DNA of 44,684 nt, taken from positions 1 to 44,684 of the forward strand of contig CACMCJ010000008.1 in the NCBI GenBank assembly GCA_902612235.1. Reading direction: 5' to 3'. The notes beneath the pieces were generated by a model. That model saw only the letters and a program-made list of their open reading frames with translations. It was not told where the DNA came from and did not search any database. A program made the translations under genes and the position numbers. This document shows, piece after piece, positions 19,782 to 27,421 of this stretch. The number at the start of each line of letters is the position of its first letter. The stretch's first letter is position 1. This DNA is from an uncultured Pelagibacteraceae bacterium (GTDB taxonomy: Bacteria > Pseudomonadota > Alphaproteobacteria > Pelagibacterales > Pelagibacteraceae).

Positions 19782-20063
19782 CTATTTTTTTTGCATTCTA
19801 TTTGCTGATCTTATGACATTTAAAATTCCCGCAGCAGTGCCTAAAAAAAAGAAAACTATCATTAACCAAGGTTTAGTACCAAACCAATTATCTAAAATAA
19901 ACCCAATTATTGTCCCAACTATTACAGCTGCTACTAATTCTGTGCCTAATTTAAAGGCGCTACCCATTAATGAACCTTTTTTTTCACTTTCAGAAAGAAT
20001 TTTTTTTTGAACTTTTAATTTTGCAATTTTTAGGCGAGTTTTAAAATCTTCTTCGTTTGTCAT
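19782..20063 (-). CDS. atpI: AtpI/AtpZ-type F0 assembly protein
   Basis: A 93-aa protein with a charged N-terminal third and two membrane helices (about 36-56 and 65-84), containing GTIIGFILDNWFGTKPW, the signature of the AtpI/AtpZ family. Members help assemble the c ring or carry Mg2+ and usually precede atpB, as here. It follows smc by only 6 bp. Confidence 0.87.
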   Translation of the reverse strand: MTNEEDFKTRLKIAKLKVQKKILSESEKKGSLMGSAFKLGTELVAAVIVGTIIGFILDNWFGTKPWLMIVFFFLGTAAGILNVIRSANRMQKK

Positions 20064-20069
20064 TCGACG

Positions 20070-22514
20070 TTAAGCCACTAATCCCTCTGCCCTTTGTAAG
20101 TCAACAGCTACTAGTTGACTCACACCTTGTTCAGCCATGGTAACACCGTAGAGCCTATGCATTCTTGACATCGTTAACGCATGGTGGGTGATAATAACAA
20201 ATTTAGTTTTTGTGATTTTAGTCAATTCATCCAATAATGCGCAAAATCTAGTCACGTTCGCGTCATCCAATGGTGCATCCACTTCATCTAAAATACATAT
20301 TGGAGAAGGATTGACTAAAAAAACCGCAAATACTAAAGATAAAGCAGTAAGAGCCTGCTCTCCTCCAGATAATAAAGTAATTGATTGCAATCTTTTACCA
20401 GGGGGAGACACAAACATTTCTAATCCGGCCTCTAGAGGATCGTCGGAATCCACAAGTTCGATCTTAGCGCTTCCTCCACTAAATAATTTTGTATAAACTT
20501 CATTAAACTTTCTGTTTACTTTTGTAAAAGCCTCTAAAAGTCTTTCTCTTCCTTTTTGATTGAGCTCATCTATGCTTGTTTTTAATTTTACAATTGCGGA
20601 ATATAGGTCAGCTCTGTCATCTTCCATTTTTTTGATTTCAGTTTCATATTTTTTTGTTTCTTCATCCGCACGAAGATTAACGGATCCTAAAGACTCTCTT
20701 TGTTTCTTTATTTTTTCTACTTTAAGTTTTTGTTCCTCAATATTAGGTAATTTCTCAACTGAAAACTCACTTAGATCTGATTGAGCTAGAAGAAAAGTTT
20801 CATTATCAATTCCTAGTTCACTTTTTACAGAATACATTAAATCTTTTTTTCTATTATCTATTCCTTCTATTGTAGCTTCATTTCTGGCTTTATTCTCTTT
20901 AAGATCTGAAATTTTTAATTGTATATCTTTTAAGTTTTCATTAATTAAATTGTATTTATTTTCAGCTTCAATCAGTTCTTGTTCAATTTCCTCATTTCTT
21001 TTTTTTGTATTTTCTAAATTTTGTAAATTTTGCCCTTTAGAAGTTGCTATTTTTTCAGGGTTTTTTTGATTTTCACTAATCTCTAATTGTATCTTATTTT
21101 TCCTCTCATTTAATTCTGACATCATTTTTTCTGAATTTGCTTTTAAATTTCTCCAGTTTTCAAGTTCCACATCAATATTTTTAATTCTTTCTTTTCTTTT
21201 AATAGAATCACTTTGTATTGATTTATTTTTTCCATATTTTTCAGCATATTCTTCTTGAGATAAAGTTATTTGTTTAACAAGTTTTTTTAAATTCTGAAAA
21301 AGATCTTTGGTCAATTTTTTATTTTGATCGATATAATCTTCAATCATGTTTAGCAAATTATCCAATTCATTTTGTAAATTGTTTAAATTCATTTTTGACT
21401 GATTAAGCTGATTAGAAGATTTATTCTCAACTTCTATAAGCTCTTTTTCAGTTTTTAAAAGCTCATCTTTTTCTTTAAGAATTCTCTTCTCATTTATTCC
21501 AGCATCAAGAGATATACTTCTTTCTCTTTCAAGGTCAGACTCTATAGTTTTAATTGATTTTTCAAGTTTCAATTGTAAAGATTTTACTCTTGTCTCTTCT
21601 TCGTCGAGATTTGAAATTTCTAGATTTAATTTTTGTAGTTTTGCAGCGGCCTCCATTTTTTTATCTCTTAATGGCGATATCTTTTTATTTTCTTCTTCTA
21701 ATAAAGTGCTATTATGATTAAGATCGATATTTACAGCGCTGATTTCATCTTCAATTTCACCCAATTTATCTTTAATCTTATATTTATCCTTCTCAATTTC
21801 TTGAATTTTAAGATAGTACAATCCAGCCTCGACTTTTTTAATTTCTTTTGAAATTTCTTTATATCTTGTAGCTTCCTCGGCTTGCTTTTTTAAATTATCT
21901 AATTGTTTTTGTTGTTGCTTTTTTAATTCATCGGCTCTCTTCAAATTATTTTCAGCAGCATTAAGTCTAGTTTCAGCTTCGTGTCTTCTTGCATGTATAC
22001 CAGATATACCAGCAGCTTCCTCTAAGATTGATCTTCTTTCGATCGGCTTTGAGGTAACTAATTGTCCAATTTTTCCTTGACTTATAAGTGATGGAGAATG
22101 AGCCCCAGTTGATAAATCTGCAAAAAAAGTTTGAACATCACGTGCTCTAACTTCCTTATCGTTAATATAATATTTAGACCCTTTGTCTTTTTCTATTTTC
22201 CTTCTAACTGTTAATTCATCTAATTCATTATAATTTGACGAAAAACTTTTAGACTTATTATCTAAAAAAAGTGACACTTCAGAAATATTTTTTGCTGGTC
22301 TTTTTGATGTTCCAGAGAAAATTACATCTTCCATTCCTGAACCCCGCATACTTTTTGCTGAGTTTTCGCCCATACACCATCTTAAAGCTTCAACAACATT
22401 TGATTTTCCGCAACCATTTGGGCCAACAATTCCGGTTAAACCATCCTCAATCAAAAAAGATGTTTTGTCAAAGAATGATTTAAAACCATTAATTTCGAGT
22501 TTTTTAAATATCAT
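20070..22514 (-). CDS. smc: SMC-type chromosome segregation ATPase, short form without visible hinge
   Basis: An 814-aa SMC-family ATPase, against roughly 1,150-1,200 aa for typical bacterial SMC. The N-terminal head has Walker A GPNGCGKSN at 31-39 and ENSAKSMRGSGMEDVIFSG. The C-terminal head has the signature SGGEQ starting at 716 and Walker B ILDEVDAPLD at 741-750, ending in THHALTMSRMHRLYGVTMAE. Between about 165 and 640 I see only Lys/Glu/Asn/Leu-rich coiled coil, with no glycine-containing globular hinge. Both heads look intact, so it is shortened rather than broken. It is located between the dsbA-like gene (adjacent, 0 bp) and atpI (6 bp). RecN and SbcC are alternatives, but the head motifs are SMC-like. 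Confidence 0.88.
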   Translation of the reverse strand: MIFKKLEINGFKSFFDKTSFLIEDGLTGIVGPNGCGKSNVVEALRWCMGENSAKSMRGSGMEDVIFSGTSKRPAKNISEVSLFLDNKSKSFSSNYNELDELTVRRKIEKDKGSKYYINDKEVRARDVQTFFADLSTGAHSPSLISQGKIGQLVTSKPIERRSILEEAAGISGIHARRHEAETRLNAAENNLKRADELKKQQQKQLDNLKKQAEEATRYKEISKEIKKVEAGLYYLKIQEIEKDKYKIKDKLGEIEDEISAVNIDLNHNSTLLEEENKKISPLRDKKMEAAAKLQKLNLEISNLDEEETRVKSLQLKLEKSIKTIESDLERERSISLDAGINEKRILKEKDELLKTEKELIEVENKSSNQLNQSKMNLNNLQNELDNLLNMIEDYIDQNKKLTKDLFQNLKKLVKQITLSQEEYAEKYGKNKSIQSDSIKRKERIKNIDVELENWRNLKANSEKMMSELNERKNKIQLEISENQKNPEKIATSKGQNLQNLENTKKRNEEIEQELIEAENKYNLINENLKDIQLKISDLKENKARNEATIEGIDNRKKDLMYSVKSELGIDNETFLLAQSDLSEFSVEKLPNIEEQKLKVEKIKKQRESLGSVNLRADEETKKYETEIKKMEDDRADLYSAIVKLKTSIDELNQKGRERLLEAFTKVNRKFNEVYTKLFSGGSAKIELVDSDDPLEAGLEMFVSPPGKRLQSITLLSGGEQALTALSLVFAVFLVNPSPICILDEVDAPLDDANVTRFCALLDELTKITKTKFVIITHHALTMSRMHRLYGVTMAEQGVSQLVAVDLQRAEGLVA

Positions 22515-23108
22515 TTATAAAAATTTTTTTAATACTTTCTCAAATGATTTATAATTGTGTTTACCTTCATATTTTTTATCATTTATAAAAATTGTTGGCG
22601 TTGATTGGATTTTATATTTTTTTTGTGCTTCAATTCTCTCATTTAAAATTTGATTTTGCGTATCCTCATTTTTTAAACAATTGTCTATTTTAGCATTTTC
22701 CAGTCCAGAATTTAAACCAATTTTCTTGATAGCTTTGTTGATATAATTAATATCAGAGCCTACAGCCCAGTTGTTTTGCTCTTCATAGAGATCACTTAAT
22801 AATTGAAATTTCTTGGTGCTGTTCTCGTGACATCTAATTACAATTTCTGCATTTAATGCCGCCATATCTAGAGGAAAACTATGATGCTCGAATTTTACCA
22901 TTTTTTTATCAATATAATCTTTTTTAAGATCTTCATAAATATTTTTATGAAAATTTGCACAATGTGGACATGTGAGAGAAGAAAAAACTTTTACAATAAC
23001 CTTTGCATTGTCGTTTCCAATCACCAAAAAGTTATCATCAGCTTGTGTTGAAAATGAAATAGAAATAATTAAAAAAATCTTTAAAAAAAAAAATTTAATT
23101 CTTTTCAT
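22515..23108 (-). CDS. Periplasmic thiol-disulfide oxidoreductase, DsbA-like
   Basis: A 197-aa thioredoxin-fold protein with an N-terminal signal peptide (about 1-23, cleavage near TQA/DD). The active site is C47-P-H-C50 in SSLTCPHCANFHK, the same CPHC as DsbA, and a cis-Pro loop is seen in QSTPTIFIN. The helical insert is reduced compared with E. coli DsbA, resembling the BdbD/DsbA-like group encoded next to mutY and smc in many alphaproteobacteria. It probably oxidises secreted proteins. It overlaps the dciA gene by 14 bases and abuts smc. Confidence 0.9.
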   Translation of the reverse strand: MKRIKFFFLKIFLIISISFSTQADDNFLVIGNDNAKVIVKVFSSLTCPHCANFHKNIYEDLKKDYIDKKMVKFEHHSFPLDMAALNAEIVIRCHENSTKKFQLLSDLYEEQNNWAVGSDINYINKAIKKIGLNSGLENAKIDNCLKNEDTQNQILNERIEAQKKYKIQSTPTIFINDKKYEGKHNYKSFEKVLKKFL

Positions 23109-23577
23109 TAAAAGCCTTTATTAAATTTGAAAGAGAATTTTTAAGGTTTTGATTTTTTATCTTTTCTATTCTCTCTTTCACTTTTGAAAAATCTTTAATT
23201 TTTGATGTTTTGTGGCTATCTGTTTTAACTTTTTCTTGAACAATTTTTAATTTTATTTCGTTAATACAGTTATAACCAAAAAAACTATTTATTTTATCAA
23301 TTATCTGTTTTTTCTCGTATTCTACTTCAAGCTCCTTTCCATGAATAACATTTAAAACTAAAGTGCCGTTCCGCATCTCTTTGCCCATTTTTACTGTAAT
23401 CGGATAGCAAGAGCTTGATACCTTATGGCTTACTATTTTGGTCCAGTTATCAATTATGTTTGAATAATTGTACCCACCTTTTTTTAAATGTTTTTTTAGG
23501 CTCTTAGGTATCGAATTCGAGAAAGGTCTTAACCCTTGTACGAAATTATTAGTTTTATTATTATCTTTACTATGCAT
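23095..23577 (-). CDS. dciA: DUF721/DciA family protein (helicase loader candidate)
   Basis: A 160-aa protein with a DUF721 domain at about 37-115: IIDNWTKIVSHKV, then the beta strand NGTLVLNVIHGKELEVEYE and the INSFFGYNCINEIKLKI helix-strand. DciA interacts with the replicative helicase DnaB in bacteria lacking DnaC/DnaI. The C-terminal 45 residues are charged and likely disordered. The start codon abuts that of mutY on the other strand within ATGCAT. Family assignment is from pattern; the helicase-loading role is established for other species. Confidence 0.82.
   Translation of the reverse strand: MHSKDNNKTNNFVQGLRPFSNSIPKSLKKHLKKGGYNYSNIIDNWTKIVSHKVSSSCYPITVKMGKEMRNGTLVLNVIHGKELEVEYEKKQIIDKINSFFGYNCINEIKLKIVQEKVKTDSHKTSKIKDFSKVKERIEKIKNQNLKNSLSNLIKAFNEKN
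23572..23577. promoter_or_regulatory. Shared palindromic double start ATGCAT (dciA / mutY)
   Basis: The self-complementary hexamer ATGCAT supplies the ATG of mutY on the plus strand (23572-23574) and the ATG of dciA on the minus strand (23577-23575). There is no intergenic DNA between these head-to-head genes, so each promoter and ribosome site must lie within the other gene's coding sequence. Confidence 0.7.
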
Positions 23578-24573
23578 TTAAAAATTAATTTATCAAAAAA
23601 AATTCTTCGTTGGTATGATAATAATAAACGCACGCTACCTTGGCGTGTTGGCAAAAAGTCACCTAAAAAGCTATATTATAGACTTTTGAGTGAGTTTATG
23701 TTGCAACAAACTCAAGTTAAAACAGTAATTCCTTATTTCAATAATTTCGTAAAAAAATTTAGAACATTAAAGTCTTTGTCCAAAAGTAATGAGGAGGAAG
23801 TTTTAAAGATGTGGGAGGGACTTGGTTACTATAGAAGAGCAAGAAATCTTTTAGCGTGTTCTAAAGAACTTGTAAAAAAATATAATTTAAAACTTCCAGA
23901 TACTCTTGATAAAATAAAAAGCCTCCCAGGAGTAGGGGATTATACTGGAAATGCATTATTAGGTTTGGTGTATAATAAACCGACCATAGCAGTTGATGGC
24001 AACGTAAAAAGAGTTTTTTCAAGAATATTTAATAAAGAAGAAAAAAAAATAAATTTTGAAGAATTTATAAAAAGAAATAAAAAAAAACTTTTTTGTACAA
24101 ATCGAAATGCAGATTTTGTTGAGGCTATTATGGAATTTGGGGCATTAATATGCAAACCAAAAGACCCAAATTGTTATGTGTGTTGTTTGAATAAAACTTG
24201 TAAGTATTTTAAATCTAGCAGTAAAATTAAAAATATAAGAAATAAAATGATCAAAAATAGAAATTATGACATATTTTGTTATGTTAACAAAAAAAAACAA
24301 ATTGCACTGACAAAAAATAATAAAATTAGTTTTTTGAAAAATTTTAATTTACCAGTAATAAGAGTGTCTAATGGTTTTCATAATGATCAAAATTGGAAAT
24401 TTTTAAAAAATTACCAAAACTCTATTTCAAATTTGAAATTAAATATTAATTTATATTATAAATTTTCTGATAAAATTCCCGCTAACTACCGGTGGTTCTC
24501 TTTAATATCAAACAAAGAGTTTGTACCAAGTTTCACAAAAAAAATATTTAGACAGGTTTCAACTTTATTTTAA
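23572..24573 (+). CDS. mutY: A/G-specific adenine glycosylase MutY
   Basis: A 333-aa base-excision glycosylase removing A opposite 8-oxoG. From the ATG at 23572: TLPWR at 21-25, catalytic E41 in LSEFMLQQTQ, helix-hairpin-helix LPGVG at 118-122, catalytic D142 in AVDGNVKRV, and [4Fe-4S] ligands C194, C201, C204 and C210 with the standard 6-2-5 spacing. An in-frame ATG at 23536 adds 12 hydrophobic residues not seen in the family. The C-terminal 8-oxoG-reading NUDIX-like domain is present in length but poorly conserved. It overlaps the next gene by one base. Confidence 0.95.
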   Translation: MHLKINLSKKILRWYDNNKRTLPWRVGKKSPKKLYYRLLSEFMLQQTQVKTVIPYFNNFVKKFRTLKSLSKSNEEEVLKMWEGLGYYRRARNLLACSKELVKKYNLKLPDTLDKIKSLPGVGDYTGNALLGLVYNKPTIAVDGNVKRVFSRIFNKEEKKINFEEFIKRNKKKLFCTNRNADFVEAIMEFGALICKPKDPNCYVCCLNKTCKYFKSSSKIKNIRNKMIKNRNYDIFCYVNKKKQIALTKNNKISFLKNFNLPVIRVSNGFHNDQNWKFLKNYQNSISNLKLNINLYYKFSDKIPANYRWFSLISNKEFVPSFTKKIFRQVSTLF

Positions 24574-25703
24574 TGAAAAAAAAAATAGCGATAATTGGCG
24601 CTGGCATTGCAGGGTTAACATTTGCAAATTTAATTAAAAAAAATACAGCACATGAATTTATGTTGTATGAAAAACAAGAAAGTTTATCTCTTGAAGAAGG
24701 TTACGGAATTCAACTTTCCTCTAATAGTACGAAAATTTTAAATAAGATAGGATTTAATAAAATAAATAATGAGAAAATCTTCCACCCAATAGGAGTTGAT
24801 TTTTACAACATAGCAAATAAAAAAATTTGCGATTTAGATCTTACCCAGTTTAATACTGCGGGAAATAAATATACAACTTTACAAAGATCAACTTTAATTG
24901 AGTTTTTAAAAGATGATATTTATACTCAACATTTACGTTTTGGAAAAAAAATAATAGAGGTTTCAGAATTAAAAGGAAAAATATTAATTAAATTTGAAGA
25001 TAACACCAACGATCTTGTTGATGTAGTTATCTGTGCAGATGGTATTTTTTCAAATACTAGATCTTTTTTTGAAAAGAAAAAAAATGAACCAAAATTTAAA
25101 AAAGCTATAGCTATCAGAACAATACTTAAGTCAAAATCTGAATTAAATATTGACGAGCAAAGAATTAGTCTATTGATGGGAAACAATTGTCATATAGTTG
25201 TTTATCCGGTAAATAAAAACAAAGAATTGAATTTGGTTTGTATTATCAGAGAAAAGAAATATGAACCAGAGAATATAAAAAAATTGCTTGATAAAGTTAT
25301 AAGTCAAAACTCTAATTTAAAAAAAGTTTTTGAAGGAAATTTAAAATCTTGGCCTTTGTATTTTACACCTCAAATACTACCATCTTCTAACAGTAAAGTT
25401 TTTTATATTGGTGATGCGTTTAATGGTTTTTTACCAACCTTAGCCCAAGGCGCAGGACAATCGATAGAGAGCGCATATGAGCTTTTTAGATTATTAGATG
25501 AAAACAAAAAAGATATTCAAAATATTTATTTTCAAGAAAGATTAAAGAGAGCAAAGACTATCAGAAAAAGATCAAATCTTAACTTTTTTGCTTTTCATTT
25601 TTCAAGTTCAATAATGCAATTAATTAGAAATTTTATTTTAAAATTTTTGATTAAAAGAAAGAATTTTATTAATTTTTATTTAGGAACAGTTTATAAAAAT
25701 TAG
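24573..25703 (+). CDS. FAD-dependent monooxygenase (UbiH/salicylate-hydroxylase family)
   Basis: A 376-aa class A flavin monooxygenase. The FAD-binding GxGxxG is IIGAGIAGLTFA near the N-terminus, the middle DG motif is VVICADGIFSNTR, and the second FAD motif is YIGDAFNGFLPTLAQGAGQ. A positively charged hydrophobic C-terminus (about 340-376) may associate with the membrane. It could hydroxylate a ubiquinone precursor or a small aromatic; the substrate cannot be told from sequence. It follows mutY by a one-base TAATG overlap, and its 3' end stops 2 bp short of the convergent ccrM gene. Confidence 0.85.
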   Translation: MKKKIAIIGAGIAGLTFANLIKKNTAHEFMLYEKQESLSLEEGYGIQLSSNSTKILNKIGFNKINNEKIFHPIGVDFYNIANKKICDLDLTQFNTAGNKYTTLQRSTLIEFLKDDIYTQHLRFGKKIIEVSELKGKILIKFEDNTNDLVDVVICADGIFSNTRSFFEKKKNEPKFKKAIAIRTILKSKSELNIDEQRISLLMGNNCHIVVYPVNKNKELNLVCIIREKKYEPENIKKLLDKVISQNSNLKKVFEGNLKSWPLYFTPQILPSSNSKVFYIGDAFNGFLPTLAQGAGQSIESAYELFRLLDENKKDIQNIYFQERLKRAKTIRKRSNLNFFAFHFSSSIMQLIRNFILKFLIKRKNFINFYLGTVYKN

Positions 25704-25705
25704 TT

Positions 25706-26773
25706 TTATTTTCCTGTGATGAACTTTTGTCTAAGGTTATCAATTAATACAGAAGATCCATTAAGTTTATAATGCCAATAAGTCCAACCATTGTAACTTT
25801 CAGTACCCATTATTTTTGCTGCAATTTTGTGAATTGATCCTTCGGATTCTTTATATTTTATACTTCCATCAGCCATTATTTTTGCATTAATTTTTTTCTT
25901 CGGGTCAAATAATGATGTTCCTGGTTTTATAATTCCTAATTCAACAAGTGAACCAAAAGGTATTCTTAGTTTAGACTTATTATTTTCAATTGTATCTAAG
26001 TATTCATCCTCAATTTTATTAGTTACGCTAATTCTTGCTTTTGCTGCCGTAAAATATTTTCTGTCTTTTTCAATTCCACAATAAATTCTACCTAATTTTT
26101 TAGACACTACTGCAGTGGTCCCAGTGCCCAAAAAAGGGTCCAAAATTGTGTCACCTTTATTTGTAGTTGCTAATATAATTCGATGTAGCAACGCTTCTGG
26201 TTTTTGAGTAGAATGAATTTTTTTTCCATTTTTCTTTAATCTTTCTTTTCCATTACAAATTGGAAAGTTCCAGTCAGATCTCATTTGTAAATCATCGTTT
26301 AAACATTTTAGAGATTGATAATTAAAAGTATACTTTGATTTCTTATTTTTTGATGCCCAAATTAAAGTCTCATGGGCATTAGTGAATCTTGTGCCCCTAA
26401 AATTAGGCATTGGATTATTTTTTCTCCAAATCACGTCATTAAGTAACCAGTAACCCAAATTTTGTAAGTGATAACCTAATCTAAAAATATTATGATAAGA
26501 GCCTATCACCCATATACTCCCATTATCTTTTAAAATTCTTTTGCATTCGGTTAACCAAGCTTTACAAAAAATATCATAATGATTAAAACTATTAAATTGG
26601 TCCCATTTGTCATTAACTCCATTAACTTTACTTGAGTCTGGGCGAGTTAATTTTTCGCCGAGTTGCATATTGTAAGGTGGATCGGCAAAAACTAAATCAA
26701 AAGTTTTGTCAGGAATTTTTTTTAATTCCTTTAAACAATCACCGTTATAAATTTTGTTAGAAAATTTTGACAT
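25706..26773 (-). CDS. ccrM: Cell-cycle DNA adenine methyltransferase CcrM (GANTC)
   Basis: A 355-aa beta-class N6-adenine methyltransferase. Catalytic DPPY is at 31-34 and precedes the SAM-binding motif DPFLGTGTT (about 215), the order of the beta class. The alphaproteobacterial CcrM stretch with KLTRPD, VNDKWDQF and NPMPNFRGTRFTNAHETLIWA is present, and the last 80 residues form the C-terminal DNA-recognition domain of CcrM enzymes (GIIKPGTSLFD, YNGWTYWHY). It is predicted to methylate GANTC once per cell cycle. The rnhB gene lies upstream, as in other alphaproteobacteria. The leader between them holds four GANTC sites and an inverted repeat. Confidence 0.95.
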   Translation of the reverse strand: MSKFSNKIYNGDCLKELKKIPDKTFDLVFADPPYNMQLGEKLTRPDSSKVNGVNDKWDQFNSFNHYDIFCKAWLTECKRILKDNGSIWVIGSYHNIFRLGYHLQNLGYWLLNDVIWRKNNPMPNFRGTRFTNAHETLIWASKNKKSKYTFNYQSLKCLNDDLQMRSDWNFPICNGKERLKKNGKKIHSTQKPEALLHRIILATTNKGDTILDPFLGTGTTAVVSKKLGRIYCGIEKDRKYFTAAKARISVTNKIEDEYLDTIENNKSKLRIPFGSLVELGIIKPGTSLFDPKKKINAKIMADGSIKYKESEGSIHKIAAKIMGTESYNGWTYWHYKLNGSSVLIDNLRQKFITGK

Positions 26774-26776
26774 TTT

Positions 26777-26803
26777 CTAGATTCAACCCGAAATTGAATC
26801 TAG
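26777..26803 (-). promoter_or_regulatory. Perfect 10-bp inverted repeat with GANTC in each arm, ccrM leader
   Basis: CTAGATTCAA (26777-26786) and its exact complement TTGAATCTAG (26794-26803) flank a 7-base spacer. Each arm contains a GANTC site (26780-26784 and 26796-26800). In the ccrM mRNA it would fold into a 10-bp stem that ends three bases before the AUG and covers the normal ribosome-binding region. No U-run follows on the minus strand, so it is not an ordinary terminator. Confidence 0.7.
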
Positions 26804-26851
26804 GGTCAAACTAATTTATTTAAAAAATGAATCCTCTTGTGTTAAAGATTC
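26780..26851. promoter_or_regulatory. Cluster of four GANTC (CcrM target) sites upstream of ccrM
   Basis: GATTC 26780-26784, GAATC 26796-26800, GAATC 26829-26833 and GATTC 26847-26851 all lie in the 78-bp rnhB-ccrM gap. With base frequencies near 0.35 A/T and 0.15 G/C roughly 0.2 sites would be expected. Methylation-sensitive sites in the ccrM leader/promoter are established in Caulobacter; the same autoregulation is inferred here. Confidence 0.7.
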
Positions 26852-27421
26852 TTACTTCGACAATATCTTGTGTACAGGTTTAAATCCTTTTCTGTGATGA
26901 GCCGTTACGCCAAACTTTTTTAAACCTTCCAAATGAGCTTTGGTACCGTATCCAAAATTCCTTTCCCAAGCGTAATTAGAAAATCTTTCTGATAATTTAA
27001 TCATAAATTTATCTCTATAAACTTTTGCTACTATAGATGCAGCACTAATGACTTTAATTTTTTCATCTCCATTAATTATTGTTTTGTAATTTTTTAACCC
27101 TTTAGGTGCAAAATTTCCATCTATTAAAGTCAAACCTGGTTTTACAGTTAATTTTTTAATCGCTCTTTTCATAGAAAGTAAAGAGGCTTGTAAAATATTT
27201 AGATTTAAGATTTCTTCTACAGATGCAATACCAATTGAAAAATAAGAGTTATTTTTGATATGTTCTGAAATTTCTTCTCTTTTATCAAATCTAATTTTCT
27301 TAGAGTCTTTTAAAAAATTTAAATTAATACCTTTTTTTAGTACCACAGCTGCTGAAACAACTGGACCTGCTAAACATCCCCTGCCAACTTCATCAACTCC
27401 AGCAACGATTAATTCTCTCAT
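26852..27421 (-). CDS. rnhB: Ribonuclease HII
   Basis: A 189-aa RNase HII that removes ribonucleotides from DNA:RNA hybrids. Catalytic D10-E11 in GVDEVGRGCLAGPV, the third acid in LIDGNFAPKG, and the later KVISAASIVAKVYRD with its conserved Asp are present, with the C-terminal NFGYGTKAHLEGLKKFGVTAHHRKGF. It directly abuts the uracil-DNA glycosylase gene upstream (0 bp) and shares its strand with ccrM. Confidence 0.96.
   Translation of the reverse strand: MRELIVAGVDEVGRGCLAGPVVSAAVVLKKGINLNFLKDSKKIRFDKREEISEHIKNNSYFSIGIASVEEILNLNILQASLLSMKRAIKKLTVKPGLTLIDGNFAPKGLKNYKTIINGDEKIKVISAASIVAKVYRDKFMIKLSERFSNYAWERNFGYGTKAHLEGLKKFGVTAHHRKGFKPVHKILSK

Noticed and set aside
26777-26803. The ccrM leader repeat as a Rho-independent terminator of rnhB
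   Set aside because: On the minus strand the stem is followed by AAA and the ATG rather than a U-run, and GANTC sites in both arms suggest regulation instead.
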